The notes: generated by a model not told the origin, from the letters alone. DNA of 39,202 bases from Opitutia bacterium (GCA_947456525.1 CANGRI010000004.1:1-39202), one strand, 5' to 3'; positions 11,669 to 19,573 are shown, numbered from the stretch's first letter. Numbers and translations: made by a program.

Positions 11669-11670
11669 CC

Positions 11671-11699
11671 TTGCCAGTCGAAGGCCGGCGGCAAAAAGT
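11671..11699 (+). promoter_or_regulatory. Possible promoter of the 823-residue secreted protein gene
   Basis: TTGCCA (11671-11676), 17 bases, AAAAGT (11694-11699). The -35 box is exactly 35 bases before the ATG, so any 5' leader would be close to zero. No Shine-Dalgarno sequence is seen. Confidence 0.3.
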
Positions 11700-11705
11700 C
11701 GGGGC

Positions 11706-14177
11706 ATGTCCTCGTCTCCGCTCCGTTCGCTCGCCGCGTTCGCCCTGACCGCGCTCTCCGCCGCCGCCGCCCCGCAGGAATGGTCCGGCATCTATCCCGA
11801 ACTCGCTTATTTCAACAACGAAGGCGAGTGCGGTACCGGTGCCGTCGTGCCGTGGGCCGACCGGCTCTGGGTCATCACCTACGGCCCGCACCTGCCCTAC
11901 GGATCGAGCGACAAGCTCTATGAATTCACCGCCGACCTGACGCAGACCATCCGACCGGAGAGCGTCGGCGGCACGCCGGCGAACCGCATGATCCACAAGG
12001 AATCGAACCAGCTGATCATCGGTCCTTACTTCATCGGCGCGAACCGCGAGGTGCGCGTCATCCCGCCCAAGCTCATGCCCGGCCGTCTCACCGGCAACGC
12101 CCGTCACCTCGCCGACCCGGCGAACAAGGTCTACTTCGCCACCATGGAAGACGGCCTCTATGAGGTCGACGTCCGCACGCTCGCGGTCAAGGGCCTCATC
12201 AAAGAGATCAAGAACGTGCCGAAACCGGGACAGACCGCGGAGGTCAGCCCGGCGACGATCACCTCGACGCTGCCCGGCTACCACGGCAAAGGACTCTACT
12301 CCGGACAAGGATTCGTCATCCTCGCGAACAACGGCGAGCAAGGCGCCAAGGCCACCGTTGACCCGACCATCCCGAGCGGGGCGCTGGGCTCGTTCAACGG
12401 CGCAGGCAACTGGTCGCTCATCCGCCGCAACCAGTTCACCGAAGTCACGGGCCCTGGCGGACTCGAGGGCAACGCCGATCCCGCGAAGGACCCCGTCTGG
12501 ACGATCGGCTGGGACTTCCGTTCGCTGATCCTCATGGTCATGGAAGACGGGAAGTGGACGAGCTACCGTCTGCCCAAGGCCAGCCATACCTACGACGGAG
12601 CCCACGGCTGGAACACCGAATGGCCGCGCATCCGTGAGATCGGTGAACCGGGCCATAAGCTGATGACGATGCACGGCATGTTCTGGGATTTCCCGGCGGA
12701 TTTCTCGTCCAAGAAATCGGCCGGCATCGCGCCACGCTCGACCTACCTGAAGATCATCGGCGACTTCGCGCGCTGGAACGACCGGCTGGTCTTCGGCTGC
12801 GATGACGCCGCCAAGTCGGAGTTCCTGAACAAGCGCCCCATCAAGGGCACGCTGGGCGCGCCCGGCCAATCACAGTCCAACCTTTGGTTCACCTCGCTCG
12901 ACACCCCGGACAAGCTCGGACCCGCCCTCGGCCGCGGAGGCGTCTGGATCGACGAACCCGTCAAGGCAGGCGTGCCCTCGGATCCGTTCCTCCTCTCGGG
13001 CTTCGCCAAGCGAGCGGTCTTCCTGGGGCACGATGGCGGCCCGGAGACGACGTTCACCCTCGAAGTGGATGCGCGCGGCGACGGCCAGTGGTCCTCTGCG
13101 TTGACCGCCAAGCTCGCGACCGGAGAGGCCGGCCGATGGCTTGAGCTGCCCAGCACGATCCAAGGCGCCTGGGTGCGGGCTGTCGCCAGCCGCGACCTCG
13201 CGCATGGCACCGTCTTCTTCCAATATGCGAATCGTGACGGGCGCGGCATGAAGCCCGATGCGATCTTCGACGGCCTGAGCACCGCCGCCGAAAGCAATTC
13301 CAACGGCGCCTTCGTGCTCACGCGGGGCGGCAACCTCCGCACCCTCGGCGTGCTCAGCGCGCGGATCGCCGACGGCGAGACGAGGCCCGGGGATTTCTAC
13401 GAACTGACTTCCGAGATGAAACTCGTGAAGAACGCCGACGCCAAGGCCCGCGACTTCTTCCTAAAGAACACCGAGATGACACGCGGCGTCGTCACGGCCG
13501 ACGACGCCTCCGTCATCTACGTCGAAGGGGGCAAGCGCTGGCGCCTGCCCCGCTCGGAGTACGCCGCGTTCGACTCCCTGCTGGCCAAGGACACCTTGCG
13601 GAAGGCGCGCGAAGCGGTGACGGAGCGCGACCTGTTCCAGGCGCATGGCACGATGTATGAGCTGACGGCCGTCAACGCCGGCGGCGCCATCCGTCTCCGC
13701 CCGATCGCGACCAGCCCGCTCGCCGTGCACGACTTCTGCTCCTACCGCGGCCTGCTGGTGCTCACCGGCGTGAACGACGACGCCAAGACGGACAACCGCC
13801 ACATCATCCGCTCGGACGACGACAAGGCCGCGGTCTGGGTCGGCGCGGTCGACGACCTGTGGAAGCTCGGCAAGCCACGCGGACATGGAGGTCCCTGGAA
13901 GAACAGCGCCGTCGAAGCCAACAAGCCGTCCGACCCCTACCTCATGAGCGGTTACGACAAGAAGACGCTAACCCTGGCGAACCATGGAGAGGTCGCGACG
14001 ACGATCACCGTGGAGCTCGACGCGGCCGGCGACGGACGCTTCGCGGCCTACCGGAGCTTCCATCTGGCCCCGGGCGCCCAGGAGACCTTCGTCTTCCCCG
14101 AATGGCTCAACGCCTACTGGGTCCGCACGGTCTCGTCGGCCAAGACGAACGCCACGGCGCAGCTGACCTACGAATAA
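11706..14177 (+). CDS. Secreted protein of unknown function with an internal duplication
   Basis: An 823-residue protein that I cannot assign to a named family. Residues 1-21 are a signal peptide ending in Ala-rich sequence. The first 350 residues contain phrases typical of beta-propeller-like repeats (WADRLWVITYGPHLPYG; DGLYEVDVRTLAV). Two related modules follow, at residues 353-507 and 676-823. Both run from a D-F segment through a DDA pair and a K-LG-x3-G-x-GG-x-W motif, then PSDP-[FY]-L-[ML]-SG, a V/L-E-[VL]-DA-x-GDG-x-[WF] motif and a closing W-VR-x-V segment with a Q-Y ending. The pattern looks like paired beta-sandwich modules after a propeller. It is followed by another secreted gene. 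A glycan-related role is a guess. Confidence 0.8.
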   Translation: MSSSPLRSLAAFALTALSAAAAPQEWSGIYPELAYFNNEGECGTGAVVPWADRLWVITYGPHLPYGSSDKLYEFTADLTQTIRPESVGGTPANRMIHKESNQLIIGPYFIGANREVRVIPPKLMPGRLTGNARHLADPANKVYFATMEDGLYEVDVRTLAVKGLIKEIKNVPKPGQTAEVSPATITSTLPGYHGKGLYSGQGFVILANNGEQGAKATVDPTIPSGALGSFNGAGNWSLIRRNQFTEVTGPGGLEGNADPAKDPVWTIGWDFRSLILMVMEDGKWTSYRLPKASHTYDGAHGWNTEWPRIREIGEPGHKLMTMHGMFWDFPADFSSKKSAGIAPRSTYLKIIGDFARWNDRLVFGCDDAAKSEFLNKRPIKGTLGAPGQSQSNLWFTSLDTPDKLGPALGRGGVWIDEPVKAGVPSDPFLLSGFAKRAVFLGHDGGPETTFTLEVDARGDGQWSSALTAKLATGEAGRWLELPSTIQGAWVRAVASRDLAHGTVFFQYANRDGRGMKPDAIFDGLSTAAESNSNGAFVLTRGGNLRTLGVLSARIADGETRPGDFYELTSEMKLVKNADAKARDFFLKNTEMTRGVVTADDASVIYVEGGKRWRLPRSEYAAFDSLLAKDTLRKAREAVTERDLFQAHGTMYELTAVNAGGAIRLRPIATSPLAVHDFCSYRGLLVLTGVNDDAKTDNRHIIRSDDDKAAVWVGAVDDLWKLGKPRGHGGPWKNSAVEANKPSDPYLMSGYDKKTLTLANHGEVATTITVELDAAGDGRFAAYRSFHLAPGAQETFVFPEWLNAYWVRTVSSAKTNATAQLTYE

Positions 14178-14222
14178 TCGCAACCATCGGCCGTTTTCGC
14201 TGTTCTAGAAGTACCCCTCCTC

Positions 14223-14960
14223 ATGATGCTCCGCCTCCTCGCCCTGCTCGCCCTCGTCTCTCCGCTCTGCGCGGCCGACGCTCCCGCCACCCTGCTCGCG
14301 CAGCCGGACAAGGAGATCCTGAGCGACACGCTCATCAAGGATTCGAAGCCGGCCGAATGGAAGATCGCCAAGGGCAAGTGGGAGCGCACCGCCGAAGGCA
14401 TCCGCGTCGAGGAACTGCCGGCCGACAACCATGGCGCCGCCGGCCGCGTCCCGATGAAGCTGCAGGACTTCGTCGCCGCGTTCGAATTCCGCCTCGACGG
14501 CGCGAAGGTGGTCTCGCTCAGCATCAATGACGCCAAGGAACACGTGGCCCGCGTGATGATCACGCCGACGGCCTTCCGCGTGCAGAAGGACGACCATGAC
14601 CACGACGGACCCGACAAGGCCGTCGTGTTCCTGAACCAAGCGCAGGCGTTCGAGGCCGGCACCTGGCACAGCGTCGTGCTCGAGATGGTCGGCGACACCA
14701 TGGTCGTGACGATCGACGGCAAGTTCAGCGGGTTCGGCAGCAACGACCTATTCAAGGCCGAGAAGGCCAACCCTGGCTTCACCTGCGGCGGCCAGTCGGC
14801 CACCTTCCGCAATTTCGTGATCTGGAGCGCCAAGGCCGAACCCAAGTCCACCTGGAAAGAAGCCAGCGCCAAGATCGCCGAGGCCATGAAAGCCGCGCCC
14901 GCCCCCGCCGCGCCCGCCGCCAAGGGGAAGGCCAAAGGCAAGGCCGCCGCCGCCAAATAA
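14223..14960 (+). CDS. Secreted DUF1080-like (concanavalin-A fold) protein
   Basis: A 245-residue secreted protein. Residues 1-19 form a signal peptide (MMLRLLALLALVSPLCAAD). The middle resembles the jelly-roll domain of DUF1080/3-keto-disaccharide hydrolase proteins, with FEFRLDGAKVVSLSIND, a His/Asp-rich DDHDHDGPD loop, GTWHSVVLEMVGDTMVVTIDG and a closing ATFRNFVIW. The C-terminus is a low-complexity Ala/Pro/Lys tail (from about residue 222) that may bind acidic polymers. The start could be either of two adjacent ATGs. It lies 45 bases after the 823-residue protein on the same strand and may be co-transcribed with it. Many relatives in Verrucomicrobiota and Planctomycetota are tied to polysaccharide use; the role here is inferred. 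Confidence 0.75.
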   Translation: MMLRLLALLALVSPLCAADAPATLLAQPDKEILSDTLIKDSKPAEWKIAKGKWERTAEGIRVEELPADNHGAAGRVPMKLQDFVAAFEFRLDGAKVVSLSINDAKEHVARVMITPTAFRVQKDDHDHDGPDKAVVFLNQAQAFEAGTWHSVVLEMVGDTMVVTIDGKFSGFGSNDLFKAEKANPGFTCGGQSATFRNFVIWSAKAEPKSTWKEASAKIAEAMKAAPAPAAPAAKGKAKGKAAAAK

Positions 14961-15010
14961 GGTCCCGGCGGGCCGTTTTACGGGCAGGGAGTCATCTCCC
15001 CGCTTGCACC

Positions 15011-15043
15011 GAGGGAGGTTACGACCAAGTTCAAACCTCCCTC
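15011..15043 (+). promoter_or_regulatory. Perfect hairpin holding the only SD-like sequence before ribB
   Basis: A perfect 10-bp inverted repeat: GAGGGAGGTT (15011-15020) and AACCTCCCTC (15034-15043), with a 13-base loop. It ends four bases before the ribB ATG. The purine-rich GGGAGG is in the 5' arm, and the 3' arm next to the start is anti-SD-like. No T-run follows, so it is not a standard terminator. It may control ribB translation. Confidence 0.5.
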
Positions 15044-15047
15044 TTTC

Positions 15048-16124
15048 ATGAACGAGCCCTTCGACACCATCGAGGAAGCCCTAGCGGACATCGCCGCCGG
15101 GAAGCTCGTCATCGTGACCGACGACGAGAACCGCGAGAACGAGGGAGACCTCGTGATGGCGGCGTCCAAGGCCACGCCTGAGACCGTCAACATGATGATC
15201 CGCCACGCGCGCGGCCTCATCTGCGTGCCGACCGTCGAACATCAGCTCCGCCGCCTAGGCATCTCCCAGATGGTCCCGGAGAACCGCGAATCCCAGCGCA
15301 CCGCCTTCGCCGTCGCCGTCGACGCCGCGGAAGGCATCTCCACCGGCATCTCCGCCTACGACCGCGCGAAGACCATCGCGATCCTCGCCGACCCGCAGGC
15401 CAAGCCCGAGGCGCTCGTGCAGCCCGGCCACATCTTCCCGCTGCTCGCCCGACCCGGCGGCGTGCTGCAGCGCGCCGGCCACACCGAAGCCGCCGTCGAC
15501 CTCGCGTCGCTCGCCGGACTCCATCCGAGCGGCGTCATCTGCGAGATCCTGAACGAGGACGGCTCGATGGCTCGCCTGCCGGAACTCGTCGAACTCAAGA
15601 AGAAGTTCGGCCTTCACATGATCTCTATCGCGCAGCTCATCGAGTTCCGCCACCGCCGCGAACGCCTCGTCGAGCTCGTCGCCGAAAGCCCCTTCCAGTC
15701 CGCCTGGGGCGAATTCGCCCTGCGCGTCTATCGCTCGCTGCCGGACGGCCGCCAGCACCTCGTGTTCACGCTCGGCCAGCCGGACGAATCCCCGACGCTC
15801 GTGCGCGTGCAGCGCGAGAACATGCTCGGCGACCTCTTCCGCGGCAGCGCCTTCGGCGCCGGCACCTCGCTCGCTTCCAGCTTCGAAGCGGTGGCCAAGG
15901 CCGGCCGCGGCGTGATTGTCCACGTCACCCAGCCCTTCGGCGGCGTGCAGGCCGACCAGGCCGGCATCCGCCTCGGCGCCATGGACGCGCGCGACTATGG
16001 CATCGGCGCCCAGATCCTTTCTCATCTCGGGCTCCGCCGCATCCGCCTCATCACGAACAACCCGCGCAAGGTGGTGGGCCTGGGCGGCTACGGGTTGGAG
16101 ATCGTCGAGCAGGTTCCGTTCTAA
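15048..16124 (+). CDS. ribB: DHBP synthase with degenerate GTP cyclohydrolase II domain (RibBX-like)
   Basis: A 358-residue RibBA-shaped protein. The N-terminal half (about 1-203) is a sound 3,4-dihydroxy-2-butanone-4-phosphate synthase with DDENRENEGD at residues 25-34, DAAEGISTGISAYDRAKTI, and GHTEAAVDLASLAGLHPSGV followed by the catalytic Glu. It converts ribulose 5-phosphate for riboflavin synthesis. The C-terminal half keeps the RibA end (DYGIGAQIL; LITNNPRKVVGL; GYGLEIVEQVP). However, the cysteine cluster that binds zinc (C-x10-C-x-C) reads LGDLFRGSAFGAG from residue 260, with no cysteine, and about 20 residues around the catalytic RQEGRGIGL-type segment are missing. GTP cyclohydrolase II activity is therefore very unlikely. 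ribH follows 69 bases downstream. Confidence 0.93.
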   Translation: MNEPFDTIEEALADIAAGKLVIVTDDENRENEGDLVMAASKATPETVNMMIRHARGLICVPTVEHQLRRLGISQMVPENRESQRTAFAVAVDAAEGISTGISAYDRAKTIAILADPQAKPEALVQPGHIFPLLARPGGVLQRAGHTEAAVDLASLAGLHPSGVICEILNEDGSMARLPELVELKKKFGLHMISIAQLIEFRHRRERLVELVAESPFQSAWGEFALRVYRSLPDGRQHLVFTLGQPDESPTLVRVQRENMLGDLFRGSAFGAGTSLASSFEAVAKAGRGVIVHVTQPFGGVQADQAGIRLGAMDARDYGIGAQILSHLGLRRIRLITNNPRKVVGLGGYGLEIVEQVPF

Positions 16125-16193
16125 GGGGATTCCGGCCGTTTCCGCTTGCAGGAAGGTTCGGAACCGACTCCATCGGCCATCCGTTCTTCTGCC

Positions 16194-16730
16194 ATGAGCC
16201 TCGACAAGCCTACCCCTGACGCCATCGATGGCGCCGAACTCCGCTTCGCCATCGTGTCGGCAGGCTACAACGCGGAACTCGTCCAGGCCCTGAAGAAGAA
16301 CGCCATCAAAGGCCTCCGCGGCGCCGGCGTCCCCGCGGCCTCCATCGTCGAGATCGCCGTCCCCGGCTCGGGCGAGATCCCTTTCGCCGCCTACATGTCC
16401 GCCATGACCGGCGACTACGATTGCGTCATCGCCCTCGGCGTCGTCATCGCCGGCGATACTCCGCACCACGAGATCATCGCCCATTCGACCGCCACCGCCC
16501 TCCAGGACGCGGCCATCCGCTCCGAGGTCCCCGTGATCAACGGCATCGTCGTCACGAACAACCGCGAGCAGGCCGTCGCCCGCTGCCAGGGCTCGCTCGA
16601 CCGCGGCACCGAGTTCGCCCATGCCGCGCTCACCATGGCCCGCCATCGCATCACGCTCGGCGAACGCCTCGACCAGGTCGAGGAAGAGGAACGCAAGCGC
16701 GGCGGCCAGGAACCTTTCGCCCAGAACTGA
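16194..16730 (+). CDS. ribH: 6,7-dimethyl-8-ribityllumazine synthase
   Basis: A 178-residue enzyme that joins the DHBP product of RibB to the ribitylamino-uracil intermediate. It shows the four family blocks: FAIVSAGYNAELV, AVPGSGEIPFAA, ALGVVIAGDTPHHEII and VPVINGIVVTNNREQA. The catalytic His lies in the PHH segment. The usual PGAFE reads PGSGE here. The ATG at 16194 (MSLDKP) is chosen since an in-frame upstream extension to 16146 is not family-like. The last 25 residues (EEEERKRGGQEPF) form a charged tail. The stop is three bases before the S10-NusB fusion gene, so the two are co-transcribed; ribBA-ribH-nusB order is common in bacteria. Confidence 0.95.
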   Translation: MSLDKPTPDAIDGAELRFAIVSAGYNAELVQALKKNAIKGLRGAGVPAASIVEIAVPGSGEIPFAAYMSAMTGDYDCVIALGVVIAGDTPHHEIIAHSTATALQDAAIRSEVPVINGIVVTNNREQAVARCQGSLDRGTEFAHAALTMARHRITLGERLDQVEEEERKRGGQEPFAQN

Positions 16731-16733
16731 CCG

Positions 16734-17516
16734 ATGGACAACGACTCGCCCATTTCCGCCTCCGCGCGCGCCAAGATCCGCATCCGGATCAAAGGCGTCG
16801 ACTACCGCATGGCGGACCAGACCGCCGCGGATATCATCGCCAGCGTGGTCGGTACCGGCGCCCGCATCTCGGGCCCCTTCCCCCTGCCTTCGCAGGTCGA
16901 AGAGCCTCGCACCGCGCTCCGCGAAGAGATCCGCAGCCACCGCCGCCTCATCGAGATCATCGGCTCCAGCCCGAAGACCGTCGACGCGTTCCGCCGCCAC
17001 AACATCCCGGCCGGCGTCGAGATCGCCATCGTCGCCCCCGAGGAACCCGTCGCACCGGATCCGGCCGCGCCGCCCGCGAAGCGCAACCGCCGCCACGACA
17101 GCCGCGTGGTCGCGATGCAGTTCCTCTGCTCCTGGGAAGTCCAGCGCCACGCCGACATGGTGACGGCCCTCTTCGACTTCTTCTCCGAGCGCCCGCAGCC
17201 CCGCGAATACTACGCCTTCGCCGAGGAGCTCATCCAGGGCGTCATCCGCGACCTCGCCCTCATCGACGAGATCATCGGGAAGTACGCCAAGAACTGGGCC
17301 TTCGGCCGCATCGCGCGCGTCGACCTCGCCATCCTGCGTATCGCCATCTTCGAGCTCATGCGCCGGACGGACATCCCTCCGGTCGTCAGCATCAACGAGG
17401 CCGTCGACATCGCGAAGGAATTCTCGACCGAGGAATCCAAGCGTTTCGTGAACGGCATCCTCGACAGCTACAAGGAAGAGCTGGGTCGCGACCCGCGCAA
17501 AGCCGAAGGCGGCTGA
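16734..17516 (+). CDS. nusB: S10 (NusE)-NusB fusion transcription antitermination factor
   Basis: A 260-residue protein, about 100-120 residues longer than usual NusB. Residues 14-100 match ribosomal protein S10: KIRIRIKGVDYRMADQTAAD, TGARISGPFPLP, EIRSHRRLIEII, PKTVDAFRRHNIPAGVEI. Between PLP and EIR there are 12 residues where E. coli S10 has 22, and the FTVL-x-SPHV core of the ribosome-binding loop is absent. Residues 101-120 are a Pro/Ala linker with a basic end. Residues 121-255 are a full NusB: VVAMQFLCSWEVQ, IARVDLAILRIAIFELM, PPVVSINEAVDIAKEFS, FVNGILDSY. NusB and S10/NusE form the heterodimer that loads on boxA RNA in rRNA antitermination, so this should be a one-chain NusB-NusE. The domain reading is direct; the function is inferred. 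Confidence 0.93.
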   Translation: MDNDSPISASARAKIRIRIKGVDYRMADQTAADIIASVVGTGARISGPFPLPSQVEEPRTALREEIRSHRRLIEIIGSSPKTVDAFRRHNIPAGVEIAIVAPEEPVAPDPAAPPAKRNRRHDSRVVAMQFLCSWEVQRHADMVTALFDFFSERPQPREYYAFAEELIQGVIRDLALIDEIIGKYAKNWAFGRIARVDLAILRIAIFELMRRTDIPPVVSINEAVDIAKEFSTEESKRFVNGILDSYKEELGRDPRKAEGG

Positions 17517-17520
17517 ACCG

Positions 17521-18423
17521 ATGGCGGGCTTCTTCGAGCGTCTGAAGTCCGGCCTGAGCCGCACGGCCGAGGCCGTGGCCAACCTGCTCGCGCGGCCGAT
17601 GGACGCCGAGTCGGCCGAACAGCTGCGTGAGCGCCTGATCGCCGCCGACTTCGGGCCGGCCACCGCCGACGAGGTCGTCGAAGCCGCTCGCTCCGCCTGG
17701 AAATCCGAAGCGGCGCTCCGCAAGACCTCCCCCGCCGAAGCCGCGGCCGAAAGCATCGTGCGCGCCCTCGGCGGCGACACCGCTGCCGCGCCGGCCCTTG
17801 CCAAGCCCCACGTGATCATGCTGCTCGGCGTCAACGGCGCCGGCAAGACGACCACCGCCGCGAAGCTCGCCTGGCGCTGGCGTCAGGAAAGCAAGACATG
17901 CCTGCTCGGCGCGTGCGACACGTTCCGCGCGGCTGCCGGCGAACAGCTTTCCGCCTGGGCCGACCGGCTCGGCGTCGAGGTCGTCGGCGGCGCCGCCGGC
18001 GCCGATCCGGCCGCCGTGGCCTTCGATGCCGTGAAGGCGGGCGTAGCCCGGGAGGCCGACGTCGTCATCCTCGACACCGCCGGCCGCCTCCACACCAAGG
18101 CGCACCTGCTCGAAGAACTCAGGAAAGTCGTCCGCGTAACGGCCAAGGCCCACGCTGGCGCGCCGCACGAAAAGTGGCTCGTCATCGACGGCTCGCTCGG
18201 CGCGAACTCGATCGAGCAGGCCCGCATCTTCCATGAAGCCGTCGGTCTCACCGGCCTGATCGTGACCAAGCTCGACGGCACCGCGCGCGGCGGCGCGCTC
18301 GTCGCCGTGGTCCGCGAACTCGGCGTCCCGGTCCGCTTCATCGGCATCGGCGAACAGCCGGCCGACCTCCAGCCCTTCGACGCACGCGCCTACGCCCGGT
18401 CGGTCGTCGGGCTGGCCGAGTGA
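17521..18423 (+). CDS. ftsY: Signal recognition particle receptor FtsY
   Basis: A 300-residue SRP-family GTPase that docks SRP-bound ribosomes at the inner membrane. An N domain (about 1-90) precedes the G domain, with P-loop GVNGAGKT at residues 103-110, then DTFRAAAGEQL, VILDTAGR, LIVTKLDGTARGG and the closing RFIGIGEQPADLQPFD. There is no acidic A domain, so it is a short FtsY, and the N-terminal amphipathic stretch (MAGFFERLKSGLSR) probably makes the membrane contact. The usual G-x-x-G-QN segment before the G4 motif reads GSLGAN here. It starts four bases after the S10-NusB stop and belongs to the same operon. Confidence 0.96.
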   Translation: MAGFFERLKSGLSRTAEAVANLLARPMDAESAEQLRERLIAADFGPATADEVVEAARSAWKSEAALRKTSPAEAAAESIVRALGGDTAAAPALAKPHVIMLLGVNGAGKTTTAAKLAWRWRQESKTCLLGACDTFRAAAGEQLSAWADRLGVEVVGGAAGADPAAVAFDAVKAGVAREADVVILDTAGRLHTKAHLLEELRKVVRVTAKAHAGAPHEKWLVIDGSLGANSIEQARIFHEAVGLTGLIVTKLDGTARGGALVAVVRELGVPVRFIGIGEQPADLQPFDARAYARSVVGLAE

Positions 18424-18466
18424 GGTTGTCTTGCCAGCGAGGGCGCCTCGCCCCAGCGTGACCTCA
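18421..18466. repeat. Nested inverted repeat between ftsY and aroB
   Basis: Outer arms TGAGGT (18421-18426) and ACCTCA (18461-18466) enclose inner arms GCGAGG (18437-18442) and CCTCGC (18446-18451), with nearly the same centre. The outer arms hold the ftsY stop codon and the first base of the aroB ATG. A TTGCCA box (18431-18436), 35 bases before aroB, lies between the left arms and could be a -35 element. No T-run follows. Confidence 0.45.
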
Positions 18467-19563
18467 TGTCGGCCGAGACCGTCACCGTCCAGCTAGGCCA
18501 GCGCTCCTACCCCGTCCGCATCGGGGCCGGGATGCGCCAGGAAGCCTTGGCCGTGGCCGAACGCCGCGTCGCCTCGGGCCAGAAGTGCGTCGCGATCACC
18601 TCGCCCGGAGTCGCCGCGGCCCAGTCCGGCTTCACCGCGCAACTCGCCCGCCTGATGCCCGTCCTCGTGACCGCGTCCGACGGCGAGACCGCCAAGTCCG
18701 CCGCCGAACTCGCGCGCGTCTGGGACTTCCTCGCCGCCAACGGCGTCGCCCGCGACGGTGCCGTCTTCGCCTTCGGCGGAGGCGTCGTCGGCGACCTCGC
18801 CGGTTTCGCCGCGGCCTCCTATCAGCGAGGCGTCGATTTCTATCAGGTTCCCACGACCCTCCTCGCGATGGTCGACAGCTCCGTCGGCGGCAAGACAGGC
18901 ATCAACCTCGCCGCGGGCAAGAACCTCGTCGGCAACTTCCACCAGCCCACGGCCGTCTTCGCGGACACCGACCTCCTGGCGACGCTGCCGCCGCGCGAGT
19001 TCGCTGCCGGGATGGCCGAAGTGATCAAGCATGGCATCATCGCCGACGCCGACCTCTTCGGCCTGCTCGAGCTGAATTCGCCGCTCGCATGGAGCCATCC
19101 GCTGCTGCCGCGCGTCATCCGCCGCTGCGTCGAGATCAAGGCGGCCGTCGTCGCCGGCGACGAGCGCGAGACGAGCGCCCAAGGCGGACGCGCGCTCCTC
19201 AACCTGGGGCACACCTTCGGACATGCCATCGAGGCCACCGCCGGTTACGGCACCTACCTGCACGGCGAAGCCGTCGCGATCGGGCTGGTGATGGCCGCGC
19301 GCCTTTCCGCCGAGCTCAGGCACTGCACCGCCGCCCAGGCCGAACAGGTCGAGGCCACGCTGAAGTCGCACGCCCTGCCCGTCGCCCTGCGCTCGCCGTT
19401 GCCGCTTGATCCGATGCTCGCCGCGATGCGTCGCGACAAGAAGGTCCGCGGCGGCAAGCTCCGGTTCGTCCTGCAGGACGGCATCGGCGCGGCCAGCACC
19501 GCCGACGACGTCCCCGAGGATGCGGCGGTCCGCTCCCTCCTCGCCGGCGGCGCCGCGCGCTGA
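18466..19563 (+). CDS. aroB: 3-dehydroquinate synthase
   Basis: A 365-residue enzyme that closes DAHP into 3-dehydroquinate, step two of the shikimate pathway, with NAD and a divalent metal. Clear signatures are GGGVVGD at residues 104-110, GFAAASYQRGVDFYQVPTTL, MVDSSVGGKTGIN, AGKNLVGNFHQP, MAEVIKHGIIAD (metal Glu) and LNLGHTFGHAIE (metal His) with YLHGEAVAIG (metal His). Length and motif order are normal. It follows ftsY by 42 bases with a nested inverted repeat between. The start lacks a Shine-Dalgarno sequence but has a TTGCCA box at -35, so it may have its own leaderless transcript besides read-through. Confidence 0.97.
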   Translation: MSAETVTVQLGQRSYPVRIGAGMRQEALAVAERRVASGQKCVAITSPGVAAAQSGFTAQLARLMPVLVTASDGETAKSAAELARVWDFLAANGVARDGAVFAFGGGVVGDLAGFAAASYQRGVDFYQVPTTLLAMVDSSVGGKTGINLAAGKNLVGNFHQPTAVFADTDLLATLPPREFAAGMAEVIKHGIIADADLFGLLELNSPLAWSHPLLPRVIRRCVEIKAAVVAGDERETSAQGGRALLNLGHTFGHAIEATAGYGTYLHGEAVAIGLVMAARLSAELRHCTAAQAEQVEATLKSHALPVALRSPLPLDPMLAAMRRDKKVRGGKLRFVLQDGIGAASTADDVPEDAAVRSLLAGGAAR

Positions 19564-19573
19564 GTCCGGCCGC

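Noticed and set aside
14961-15047. FMN riboswitch upstream of ribB
   Set aside because: A short GGGCAGGGAG...CTCCC segment recalls the first FMN-element helix, but the gap is only 87 bases and the other conserved helices and loops are absent.
15255-17855. An 866-codon open frame on the minus strand opposite ribB, ribH, nusB and ftsY
   Set aside because: It spans four well-recognised genes on the other strand and has the biased composition of an antisense shadow.
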